Origin: Candidatus Nanoarchaeia archaeon | GTDB taxonomy: Archaea > Nanobdellota > Nanobdellia > SCGC-AAA011-G17 > GW2011-AR17 | Reading direction: 5' to 3' | NCBI GenBank assembly: GCA_028706745.1 | Contig: JAQTVM010000008.1 | Location: 1 to 64,000, forward strand | Length of the DNA: 64,000 nucleotides | Shown here: positions 38,098 to 46,405 of the stretch, piece by piece | Numbering within the stretch: position 1 is the first letter of the stretch | How the letters are laid out: each line of letters begins with the position of its first letter | The notes under the pieces: generated by a model | Database searches by the model: none | Told to the model about the DNA's origin: nothing | The model's input: the letters and a program-made list of their open reading frames with translations, nothing else | Position numbers and translations under genes: made by a program

Positions 38098-39543
38098 TCA
38101 AAGCCCTAAATTGTTAAGAATCTTCTCCTTGTCAAACACTTCCAGGTCCTTGTACTCCTGCCCCATGCCTAAAAACAATATTGGCTTTTTAGTAACATAA
38201 GTGACTGAAATTGCTGTCCCACCCTTCTCGTCAATGTCTGCCTTTGACAAAACAACTGCGTCTATCCCGACTGCTTCGTCAAAGCTTTGAATCTGCTCAA
38301 TGCAGTCATTGCCTGCAATCATCTCTCCGATATATATTTTCAAGTCAGGCTTTGCAACCCTAACAATCTTCTTCATCTCATCCATAAGGTTTGCATTGCT
38401 GTGCTGCCTTCCTGCTGTGTCTATAAGAACAACATCAATTCCCCTTGCCTTTGCCATCTCAACCGCATCAAAAGCAACAGCTGCGGGGTCTGCGCCATAG
38501 TCGTGTTTTACAATTGGGACATTCAATCTGTTTGCGTGCTCTTCCAATTGCTGGATTGCAGCGCTTCTCCAGGTGTCTCCTGCTGCCAATACGCACTTTA
38601 ATCCGTTCTTCTGCAGCATGTAAGCCATCTTTGCTATTGTTGTTGTCTTTCCAGAGCCGTTTGCTCCTAAGAATGAGACGATGTAAGGCTTCTTGCTTTT
38701 CGCCTCTTTCACAAAGTCAACTGCCTTGTAATTGTCAAACAGGCTTCCGATGCTTTCCCTCAGGCTTTCAATGACAGCATCTTCAACCTTTCCTCTTGTG
38801 ATTGGCTTTTCAACCAAAGCTTCTTTCAGGTCTGCCTTTATCTTTCCAATGACTTCAAAAGCAACGTTGTTTTCAAGCATTGCCAATTCCAAATCCCAGA
38901 AAAGCTCTTCGAATTTCTCTGAAGAGATTTTGGTTGTTGTAATTGCCTGTCTTAATCTTGAAAAAAAGCCTTTCGGAGCTTGCGACGAAACGTCTGGAAC
39001 TTTAGTGACAATGCCTTTCTTTTCCTCTTGTATTGCTTCTTTCTTTGGAGCTTCGTGAATAATCTCTTTCTTGGGTTCCTCTTTCTTAGGAATTTCGTGA
39101 ACAGGCACATCGTGGACAACGTCTTTTTTAGGTATTTCCTTTACAGCTTCTTTAGGCTTTTCAAAATGCTTTTCTTCTGTGAAAGGCGGCTCGATTTCCT
39201 CTTTTTTCTCCATCGAGACTTCGTCTCGGGGTGCCGAAAATCTACGATTTTCGAGCACTGTTTTCTTTGGCAATTCCTTTGGCTTCTCGACAAGGATTTC
39301 TTTTGTTTTTTCAAGAATAATCTCTTTCTTTGGCGCTTCCTTGACAACAGGCTTTTCAGGAATTACTTCTTCCAGAATCTCTTTAGGAGGCTCAGGCGCC
39401 TCTATATGCCTCACTTCCTCTTTTGTGAATATCTCCTTTGGCTCCAACTGAGGCGGAGGCGCTTCCACTGCGTCTTCATGCTCTATTGCAGAGCTTATCT
39501 TGCTTACAGCCGCCTTCAGCTTTTCCTTAAGGAACTTGAACAT
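38098..39543 (-). CDS. ftsY: Signal recognition particle receptor FtsY
   Basis: GANGSGKTTTIAKMAYML, AAGDTWRSAAIQQLEEHA, DTAGRQHSNANLMDEM, GGTAISVTYVTKKPILFLGMGQ. Confidence 0.96.
   Translation of the reverse strand: MFKFLKEKLKAAVSKISSAIEHEDAVEAPPPQLEPKEIFTKEEVRHIEAPEPPKEILEEVIPEKPVVKEAPKKEIILEKTKEILVEKPKELPKKTVLENRRFSAPRDEVSMEKKEEIEPPFTEEKHFEKPKEAVKEIPKKDVVHDVPVHEIPKKEEPKKEIIHEAPKKEAIQEEKKGIVTKVPDVSSQAPKGFFSRLRQAITTTKISSEKFEELFWDLELAMLENNVAFEVIGKIKADLKEALVEKPITRGKVEDAVIESLRESIGSLFDNYKAVDFVKEAKSKKPYIVSFLGANGSGKTTTIAKMAYMLQKNGLKCVLAAGDTWRSAAIQQLEEHANRLNVPIVKHDYGADPAAVAFDAVEMAKARGIDVVLIDTAGRQHSNANLMDEMKKIVRVAKPDLKIYIGEMIAGNDCIEQIQSFDEAVGIDAVVLSKADIDEKGGTAISVTYVTKKPILFLGMGQEYKDLEVFDKEKILNNLGL
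39214..39258. repeat. In-frame double palindrome within ftsY N-domain extension
   Basis: CGAGAC-TTC-GTCTCG (39214-39228) and GTGC-CGAAAATC-TAC-GATTTTCG-A-GCAC (39231-39258), encoding VLENRRFSAPRDEVS. Confidence 0.75.
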
Positions 39544-39581
39544 TATTCTATTGCTTGGAAAGAGAATATATAAAGCTTATG

Positions 39582-39722
39582 TTATCCGCGAAGCTTTCGT
39601 ATTATATCCTTCACAAATCCGCGTATGAAGTTGTATATGATGTAGACATAATAAATAACCCAGAATGCGATTACTGCCACGATGATTGCGAGCAGTATGA
39701 GGAGAACTGTCCATAAGTCCAT
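39582..39722 (-). CDS. 46-aa single-TM protein (not in ORF track)
   Basis: MDLWTVLLILLAIIVAVIAFWVIYYVYIIYNFIRGFVKDIIRKLRG. Confidence 0.55.
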   Translation of the reverse strand: MDLWTVLLILLAIIVAVIAFWVIYYVYIIYNFIRGFVKDIIRKLRG

Positions 39723-39881
39723 GCAATTATTAAGGAAAAGGGGTTTTTAAAGCTTTATGGGCTTCCAAAGCAAGGTTATGGCTCTTAAAAAGCCGCCTTC
39801 TCTTTATAAAGTAACTAGTAAGTAGTAACAAATAGAAAGGTTTAAATAGTCTGAAAACAGGCTAATATCGGGGGTAAAAAG

Positions 39882-40199
39882 ATGAAAACAAACAAAAATA
39901 GCTTAACTGAAAAATTGCCTGAATGGGCGATGTTTTTTGGCAGTCTTATAGTCAGCCAGCCGCCAAAAGGATGGTTTTGCGAAAAGGAAATACGCTGCAA
40001 ATCTCCTGAATATCTATTTGAGCCAGACACAACTTATGACTCAGGCAAGATAAAGTTTGTGCCTGTTGACAGAAAACCTTATTTGGGGTTTAATGTGCCT
40101 GCCGGCGAGAGGGAATATGAATCTTATCTTGTTTTTAAGAACATTGAGCCTGATGTTGAAAAGTTTGAAAGAGAATTTAATGCGAGGTGCGGGTTATGA
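39882..40199 (+). CDS. Hypothetical protein, paralogue of 40236-40727
   Basis: Shares (K/R)I(K/R)FVP...YLVFK/R pattern with downstream ORF; GGGGGT SD upstream. Confidence 0.55.
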   Translation: MKTNKNSLTEKLPEWAMFFGSLIVSQPPKGWFCEKEIRCKSPEYLFEPDTTYDSGKIKFVPVDRKPYLGFNVPAGEREYESYLVFKNIEPDVEKFEREFNARCGL

Positions 40200-40291
40200 T
40201 TACAGGAAATCTTTCTGCTGGAAAGAAGTTTACTCTTGAGGAAGAGAAGCGCCGAAATGAAGAGAATGCGCTGGCAGGGGAGTATTACTAA
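40196..40291 (+). CDS. 31-aa mini-ORF in hypothetical operon
   Basis: MITGNLSAGKKFTLEEEKRRNEENALAGEYY; overlaps the 39882 ORF stop (ATGA). Confidence 0.4.
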   Translation: MITGNLSAGKKFTLEEEKRRNEENALAGEYY

Positions 40292-40727
40292 GGTGAAAAA
40301 AATGACTTCATACAAGCTTGTTACAGGGGAAATGCCGGAGAGATATACTCCGAAAAATTTCGGGCATTCTAATCTTGCAGAACTTTTGGCGACATATTGG
40401 AATAAGCTTGTCACTACTCAGGCGCCTTCTGAAGCAGAGTGGGAATGTGTTGATGCCATAAGGGACATGACGCCTGCGCACATGTATGTTCTTGCAGAGG
40501 ATAACGGCTTTGACAGGGAAAAAATAAGGTTTGTTCCTTTTACAGAAGGGTCGCGGCTTAAGTTTAGGGCTGGAACAGACAGCGAATATATTCGAATAAT
40601 GTTTGACCAGGGAGAGAAATCAGAGAAAGATACTTGCAACCACTACCTTGTTTTCAGGAAAAGAAAAATTGTTGATGAAGAAAGAATGCAGAAAATGGAG
40701 GAAGATATAGAGAATAAATACTGGTAA
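40236..40727 (+). CDS. Hypothetical protein (probable start near 40302), paralogue of 39882-40199
   Basis: Pattern EKIRFVPFTEG...HYLVFRKRKI; SD AGGTG before ATG at ~40302. Confidence 0.5.
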   Translation: MRKRSAEMKRMRWQGSITKVKKMTSYKLVTGEMPERYTPKNFGHSNLAELLATYWNKLVTTQAPSEAEWECVDAIRDMTPAHMYVLAEDNGFDREKIRFVPFTEGSRLKFRAGTDSEYIRIMFDQGEKSEKDTCNHYLVFRKRKIVDEERMQKMEEDIENKYW

Positions 40728-40728
40728 A

Positions 40729-41358
40729 ATGAGACAGCTATCAGAAATACTAAACGACTACTTTGCAAGCAGGGATTTGGCTAGCGATGAGCTTAACGAA
40801 GTCCTTGCATGCAGGGAAAGAAGCATTGCAAAGGCTGCAAGCCATTCGCTTCCAAGCACTACTTCTTACGCAATGTCATTTGATGTGCAGATGGAGCTGA
40901 TGAAAAGGCATATTGAAAATGCAGAGAATATCTTAAAGAGTTCAATCAGGGGCAGGAGAGCGATAGAGCTTGGTCCCGGATGCAACCCGCTGCAAAAATG
41001 GCTTCTTGAGAGGGGGGCTTCTGAATACACAGGCGTTGAGATGCTTTACCCGCAGGTTTCAGAAAAGATGGTTTCCGGTGAAAATGCAAAAATTGTGAAA
41101 AGCGATGCATTGTCATTCCTTGTTTCGCAGCCTGATGAGTCGGCAATAGTTGCAAGCAGGGGTGTTCTTAATGATGAAGTAATGCCTTCTCCAAACTATG
41201 CGAGATTCCTTATAAGGGAGATTTACAGGGTTACTCCAAAAGGCGCTGTGACAATACATTCAATGGGCGTGTCCTCGCTTGATGAAAATCGTTTTTTCAG
41301 GGAAGCGGGATTCAAGCCGCTTGATGATAAGGATTATAATGCAGTGTGGATTAAGTGA
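40729..41358 (+). CDS. Class I SAM-dependent methyltransferase-like protein
   Basis: AIELGPGCNPLQKWLLERGASEYTGVEM motif I; IVASRGVLND. Confidence 0.55.
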   Translation: MRQLSEILNDYFASRDLASDELNEVLACRERSIAKAASHSLPSTTSYAMSFDVQMELMKRHIENAENILKSSIRGRRAIELGPGCNPLQKWLLERGASEYTGVEMLYPQVSEKMVSGENAKIVKSDALSFLVSQPDESAIVASRGVLNDEVMPSPNYARFLIREIYRVTPKGAVTIHSMGVSSLDENRFFREAGFKPLDDKDYNAVWIK

Positions 41359-41377
41359 CTTTTTCTTGAAAACAAGC

Positions 41378-41403
41378 AATATCTAGAATATCTAGAATAT
41401 CTT
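41378..41403. repeat. Tandem 9-bp repeat AATATCTAG
   Basis: AATATCTAG AATATCTAG AATATCTT; each contains palindrome TCTAGA; upstream of Lrp-like regulator. Confidence 0.6.
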
Positions 41404-41524
41404 GGGATTAGGCTTAAATAGCGTTTTTCTTCTGGTTTTCCTGAAAGGTTTGCAGGAAACAGGGAATTCCGGCGTTGCCGAATATATTGGCATCTGCCGT
41501 GAAAAAGGCTTTCCTGCGGGAGAA

Positions 41525-42010
41525 ATGAAAATGGAAATGGACAAACGGGAAATGCTCATAATCTCTGCATTAAGGCAGAACTGCAGGCAGAGCCTGACTG
41601 ACATGAGCAAGGAGACAAGAATTCCAATCTCGACAATACACGAGAGGATAAACTGCTATGACAGGACACTGATAAAGAAGCATACTGCGCTTATTGATTT
41701 TGCAAAGCTGGGCTTTAACACAAGGGCAAAAGTGCTTGTAAAGGTTGACAGGGAGCAGAGAAAGAAGCTGCAGGAATTCCTGAAAACGTGCAAAAACGTG
41801 AATACCCTGCTGAAAGTGAATAATGGGTTTGATTTTCTTGCAGACATGATCTTTCCGCACATAAAGGAGATGGAGGATTTTGTCGAGGGGCTGGAAAAGA
41901 AATTCAGGCTAATCAACAAGGAAGTGTTCTATGTCATTGACGAGCTGAAGATGGAGGAGTTTTTTGCAGACCCTTCACTTGTGCTTTTGGAGAATGAGCA
42001 GGATGCTTGA
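41525..42010 (+). CDS. Lrp/AsnC-family transcriptional regulator
   Basis: DKREMLIISALRQNCRQSLTDMSKETRIPISTIHERI HTH then RAM-like domain; ATG 41525 in frame. Confidence 0.75.
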   Translation: MKMEMDKREMLIISALRQNCRQSLTDMSKETRIPISTIHERINCYDRTLIKKHTALIDFAKLGFNTRAKVLVKVDREQRKKLQEFLKTCKNVNTLLKVNNGFDFLADMIFPHIKEMEDFVEGLEKKFRLINKEVFYVIDELKMEEFFADPSLVLLENEQDA

Positions 42011-43109
42011 GGAAATAAGCTCTTACATTGAAGAAAGGTTTGGCATTTCTGTCAAAGAATCCCTGCTTTGCGCACATTCTGCAGGCGGATGGAATCAGTT
42101 TTCCCGGGAAGGCGGGTTTAACGCAGAAGGCGCATACCTTGTGAGAAGCAGGGAGGCGCACGTGAATTCTGATTCAGAATTTGCCTTGATAGACACTTTT
42201 CACGAATACTTCGGGCACGGGCTTTACACAGAACATTCAGTTTATGGGCGGAAACTTTATTCGCTTGAGCAGAAGCTTATGAAGGAGGAGAAAGAAGCAG
42301 GGATTTCTTCAAAGCAGGAGCTTGAGGCATTCAGGGAAAACAGCGGCACATGCAAACAAATAAGGGATTTTCAGGAAAAGACACTCGTTTCGTATGAAGG
42401 ATTTGCAATGTGGATGGAATGGTATCTTTCAATGCTTACAGGCAATACAGGAATCTACGAAAAAAAGGCATCATTAAGAAGCGGGAATGCAAAGGCATTA
42501 ACCTCCTCTTTCATTGAATTTTCAAAGCAGAATACTGACTATGCATTGCTTTATGCAAACGGCTTTCCAAAGCATTACAATATCGGAATACTTGGTGAGA
42601 TTGCAAGGAATATTTTCAGGAATGACTTAAGCTCAATTGATTTTGCGCTTGTGTATGGCTCCAGAAAGCCTTGCTCTGACATTGACTTGTTCATTGTGTC
42701 TGACAAAATACCCTGCTTTTTCACAGGATGGCTTGACGTGTATTCTGTTTCAAGGGAAAAGTTCAGCGAGCTGCTTGCAAAGCAGGACATCTCAATAACA
42801 GACGCTTTATGCTCAGGGGAATTGGTATACGGTGATAGCGCTTTTTTTCAAACTGCAAGAAACAATGCAATTGAATCTGCGATAACAAAAGAAGCTGTTG
42901 AATTCCATCTGAATCATTCAATAAAGGCAGGAGAGCTTTCTTTGAAATGCGAAAACCCAGATGAAAAAAGGAGTTCTGCAAGGTTCTCAGTGTCTTACAG
43001 GCTGAATGCGATTGAAATGGAACAGGGAAGAAAGCCGTTGACTCTTAAGGAGCTTGAGAAGAAGTATCCTGGTGAATTTAAGGCGTTTGAAAAGCCTTAT
43101 ATAGAATAA
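41994..43109 (+). CDS. HExxGH zincin-like domain fused to nucleotidyltransferase (MNT) domain
   Basis: DTFHEYFGHGLYTEHS and YEGFAMWMEWY; then FALVYGSRKPCSDIDLFIVS (GSxxxxSDxDL). Confidence 0.6.
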   Translation: MSRMLEEISSYIEERFGISVKESLLCAHSAGGWNQFSREGGFNAEGAYLVRSREAHVNSDSEFALIDTFHEYFGHGLYTEHSVYGRKLYSLEQKLMKEEKEAGISSKQELEAFRENSGTCKQIRDFQEKTLVSYEGFAMWMEWYLSMLTGNTGIYEKKASLRSGNAKALTSSFIEFSKQNTDYALLYANGFPKHYNIGILGEIARNIFRNDLSSIDFALVYGSRKPCSDIDLFIVSDKIPCFFTGWLDVYSVSREKFSELLAKQDISITDALCSGELVYGDSAFFQTARNNAIESAITKEAVEFHLNHSIKAGELSLKCENPDEKRSSARFSVSYRLNAIEMEQGRKPLTLKELEKKYPGEFKAFEKPYIE

Positions 43110-43125
43110 ATAACACTTAATACAT

Positions 43126-43284
43126 ATGGAACCCAGCCAAAGAAATGCTTTGTACCGGGGCGCTGTTGAAAGGTATGCTCATGCTCCGCCTGAAAAGCCG
43201 AGAATCAGGTTTCCGTGGGGTTTGTTGATTGGGCTTTTGATACTTATAATTGTTTATTACTTTGTAAACAAGATGCTGTTCTGA
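43126..43284 (+). CDS. 52-aa C-terminal-anchored membrane protein (not in ORF track)
   Basis: MEPSQRNALYRGAVERYAHAPPEKPRIRFPWGLLIGLLILIIVYYFVNKMLF. Confidence 0.5.
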   Translation: MEPSQRNALYRGAVERYAHAPPEKPRIRFPWGLLIGLLILIIVYYFVNKMLF

Positions 43285-43299
43285 AAAAATTCCGGAGGC

Positions 43300-43917
43300 T
43301 TACTGCTCTTCAGTCTGCCACTCGCTTTCATCAACAGGCCTGAAAGGCGCCAAAGGAGCAGGGCATACTGCTGACATTCCAATCTCTGCCGTTGCAGTTC
43401 CCACGAGAGTTCTTGGCCTGTATTCAAATGTAAATATCCTGGTTATGCCTTCTTCATCCCTGTAGAAATATCCGTTTGTAGTGCATGCAGGGCTCCAGAC
43501 AATGCATTCTATTGAGCCGCCTTCTGCATCAGGGTTTAGCTCGGTGTCTATTGCTATGCTTTCCCTGAACCCGCCCCTGTTTTCAGAGTATAGCCCTGTT
43601 CTTTCGCCGTCAGGGGACACATAGTTTATGAAAAATTCATATTCATACCCTTCAAGGCAGTTGTTGTCAATGTTCGGCTTGCAAATTAATCTTAAGTTCT
43701 CGCCGTAAGCATGCTCTCCCCTATAATCATAAGAATAGTTTCTTGCTTCCATGGTCAAGTTAATTGTTCTTATTCTTTCTGAAAATTCTGATTCAATGCT
43801 CACTTGCGGCTCGTTAAGAAGATAAGTGTCAAGGCAGTCCTGCTGTATGCATCCTGAGGAAGCAATGCCTGCTGCCAATGCCGCGCCCGTAAGAATTGAT
43901 TTGAATCTTGTTGCCAT
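43300..43917 (-). CDS. Secreted lipoprotein
   Basis: MATRFKSILTGAALAAGIASSGC lipobox; in-frame start at 43917. Confidence 0.65.
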   Translation of the reverse strand: MATRFKSILTGAALAAGIASSGCIQQDCLDTYLLNEPQVSIESEFSERIRTINLTMEARNYSYDYRGEHAYGENLRLICKPNIDNNCLEGYEYEFFINYVSPDGERTGLYSENRGGFRESIAIDTELNPDAEGGSIECIVWSPACTTNGYFYRDEEGITRIFTFEYRPRTLVGTATAEIGMSAVCPAPLAPFRPVDESEWQTEEQ

Positions 43918-43926
43918 TTTAGTGTA

Positions 43927-43960
43927 ATACCCCCTATACAAAGTGATATATGGGGGGTAT
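43927..43960. promoter_or_regulatory. Inverted repeat overlapping SD/TATA region of lipoprotein gene
   Basis: ATACCCCCTATA...TATATGGGGGGTAT immediately upstream of the minus-strand ATG at 43917. Confidence 0.4.
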
Positions 43961-43984
43961 ATAAATGTATCTAAAGAGAACTAT

Positions 43985-44584
43985 TTATCTGCTTGCGTCG
44001 CACTGCCTTTCAAGCTCCAGCTTCTTTGCAATCGCGTTTGAGCTCTGGTCAAGGTTGTATGCTTTTATAATCTCGTCAGCCAGCGCTTCCTCAATGCTCT
44101 TTTTTGTGTTGAATGATTTTGCGTATGAGCCCTGAATCATCATTTTCATTGCAAAGTCAACCCTTCTCTGGGGCGCGCACTCAACTGCCTTCGGGTACTT
44201 TGCGCCGCCGTATTCAATTGTTGTAATCTCTTCCCTTGGCGCTGCATTCTCAATCGCCTTAACAAGAACCTCCACAGGATTCTTCTTTACCCTTGACTCT
44301 ATGATTGTGAGGCATTTTTCCATAATCTTGTACTTGCCCACTGCCTTGCCGCAGCAGTGGCCTGAGCTTGTCCTGTGCTTTTTCCCTTTGTGACCGGGAA
44401 CCATTATCTTGTTCATCATTCTTTCGACAACATTGCTCTTTGTCTTCCAGAACATGATTCCGATGTTTCTTCCGCCTGTCCTTGGTATTATAACAGGATG
44501 CAGGTTTATGTAATCCTTAACTCCGGGGTCATCCACCTTGATTGCAGAAGTGTCCCACTTGTTGAACAGCATTATCTTGCTCAT
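43985..44584 (-). CDS. rps7: Ribosomal protein uS7
   Basis: [74 protein letters not shown] coupling to S12. Confidence 0.95.
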   Translation of the reverse strand: MSKIMLFNKWDTSAIKVDDPGVKDYINLHPVIIPRTGGRNIGIMFWKTKSNVVERMMNKIMVPGHKGKKHRTSSGHCCGKAVGKYKIMEKCLTIIESRVKKNPVEVLVKAIENAAPREEITTIEYGGAKYPKAVECAPQRRVDFAMKMMIQGSYAKSFNTKKSIEEALADEIIKAYNLDQSSNAIAKKLELERQCDASR

Positions 44585-45018
44585 CTTCTCCCCTTCTCTA
44601 TCTTTCCTTTCCACAATGCATAAAGGCTCTGGTCATTGACCTTGATTACCTGCCATCTGACGCAGGGAACATCGCCCTTTGCCCTTCCCATTTTTCCGCC
44701 GATGCACTCGAGAACTATCTCGTCGTGCTCGTCGATGAACTTGATTGCGTTGTATCCCGGGACAAATGCAGTTACCTTTTTTCCGTTCTTGATTAGCTGG
44801 CACCTGACACATTTTCTCATTGCCGAGTTTGGCTGCTTTGCCTCTAATTGAACCTTCTCTAGAACTATTGCCTTTGCCTGCGAGCTTCCCCTTAACGGGT
44901 CTGCCTTTTTTCTTAACTGGAAAACTCTTCTTATGAACTTGCTGTCGCACTGCCTGCCGGCCTTTCGCCTTTTCTTAAGCTTGTTTCCGGCGTACATTCC
45001 TTTTGATTTGCTTCCCAT
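44581..45018 (-). CDS. rps12: Ribosomal protein uS12
   Basis: [57 protein letters not shown]. Confidence 0.97.
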   Translation of the reverse strand: MGSKSKGMYAGNKLKKRRKAGRQCDSKFIRRVFQLRKKADPLRGSSQAKAIVLEKVQLEAKQPNSAMRKCVRCQLIKNGKKVTAFVPGYNAIKFIDEHDEIVLECIGGKMGRAKGDVPCVRWQVIKVNDQSLYALWKGKIEKGRR

Positions 45019-45287
45019 TTATCTAAACACCTGATATTATCAGTATGAGGAGAAGCACGTTATTTATAAACGTTTCTGTTATGCGAATGTGAATGGAAAG
45101 CCCGCTTCCAGCAAGGTTTCCCTGCCTGCCTTGATTTAACAACAAAATAAAAAATGATTTCACGCCGGAGGCCAGCCTTCTTGGCGTATCCTTTTTGCTT
45201 TTTTTTATCCTCGTCCACACCACAACATTTATATACCCCCTCTCTTACTTTATCCTACGTGAGAGAAGGAAGAAGGAGATATCTTCT

Positions 45288-45629
45288 ATGACGGTTAAGG
45301 CAATGGCTCCCTCAATGAGGGAAAAGAAAAGGTACATTGCGTTCGAGGCTGCGGCTGAAAAGCCCCTGCCGAGGGATGCAGTGGTGAGAGAAATAAGGGA
45401 AAGCATGAATTCACTAATAGGCACTTTGGGCATGGCAAAGGCGGGATTAATTTTTCTTCCTGACTGGGAAAACAACAAGGGTGTTTTAAGAATAAGCCAC
45501 AAATACACTGACATTGCCAAGTCAGCGATTGCATTGGTAAAGCAGATAAACGGCACTAACGTTATAATCAAGAGCATAACTATATCAGGAATACTGAAAA
45601 AATCAAGAAATAAAATCGGAGGTCGATAA
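45288..45629 (+). CDS. rnp2: RNase P protein component 2 (Pop5)
   Basis: REKKRYIAFEAAAEKPLPRDAVVREIRESMNSLIGTLGMAKAGLIFL...; upstream of psmA. Confidence 0.85.
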   Translation: MTVKAMAPSMREKKRYIAFEAAAEKPLPRDAVVREIRESMNSLIGTLGMAKAGLIFLPDWENNKGVLRISHKYTDIAKSAIALVKQINGTNVIIKSITISGILKKSRNKIGGR

Positions 45630-45630
45630 T

Positions 45631-46335
45631 ATGCAAGACATGAACCATCAGGCAATGGGATACGACAGGGCGAGCACAATGTTCAGCCCGGACGGAAGAC
45701 TGCTTCAGGTAGAGTACGCAAGGGGCTCTGTAAAGCTTGGGGCAACAACAATAGGGCTTGTTTGCAAGGACGGGGTTTTATTGGTTGCAGACAAGAGAGT
45801 TACTGACAAATTAATAGTGGCAGAGTCAGTTGAAAAAATATTTCAGGTTGACGAGCATATAGGGGCTGCGGCAACAGGCTGTACAATGGACGGCAGGGTA
45901 TTAATAGAAAGGGCAAGGGTTCTTGCGCAGCAGCACATGGTCACATACGGCGTTTCAATAGACACGCTGGACTTGGTAAAGGAAATCTGCGACATCAAGC
46001 AGTTCTACACACAGTATGGGGGAGCGAGGCCATTCGGGGTTTCAATATTGTTTATTGGCGTGGATGACAGCCCGACATTATATGTTACAGACCCGATGGG
46101 TGTTTACTTTGAATACAAGGCAACCGCTGTCGGAGAGGCAGAGGATGAAATAAAGGCAATGCTCAATAAGGAGTTTAAGGAGACTATGACAATTGAGGAC
46201 GGGGTCAAGCTTGCAGTAAGCGCTTTCAAGAAAGTGCTGGGCAAGGATTTTGACTTAAGAAGGATAGATGCGGCTTACATAAAAGCCGACGAGAAAAAGT
46301 TCACAAGGGTGGACAAGCGAAAACTAAAGCTTTAA
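45631..46335 (+). CDS. psmA: Proteasome alpha subunit
   Basis: GYDRASTMFSPDGRLLQVEYARGSVKLGATTIG. Confidence 0.97.
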   Translation: MQDMNHQAMGYDRASTMFSPDGRLLQVEYARGSVKLGATTIGLVCKDGVLLVADKRVTDKLIVAESVEKIFQVDEHIGAAATGCTMDGRVLIERARVLAQQHMVTYGVSIDTLDLVKEICDIKQFYTQYGGARPFGVSILFIGVDDSPTLYVTDPMGVYFEYKATAVGEAEDEIKAMLNKEFKETMTIEDGVKLAVSAFKKVLGKDFDLRRIDAAYIKADEKKFTRVDKRKLKL

Positions 46336-46341
46336 TGGTGT

Positions 46342-46385
46342 ATAAAATGGCTATTTTATGCACTAAAGAAAGCCGAGGCTTTCTT
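46342..46385. repeat. Tandem hairpins in psmA-rrp4 spacer
   Basis: ATAAAAT-GGCT-ATTTTAT (46342-46359) and AAGAAAGCC-GA-GGCTTTCTT (46366-46385). Confidence 0.7.
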
Positions 46386-46405
46386 GTGACAAGGAGAAAA
46401 CAAAA

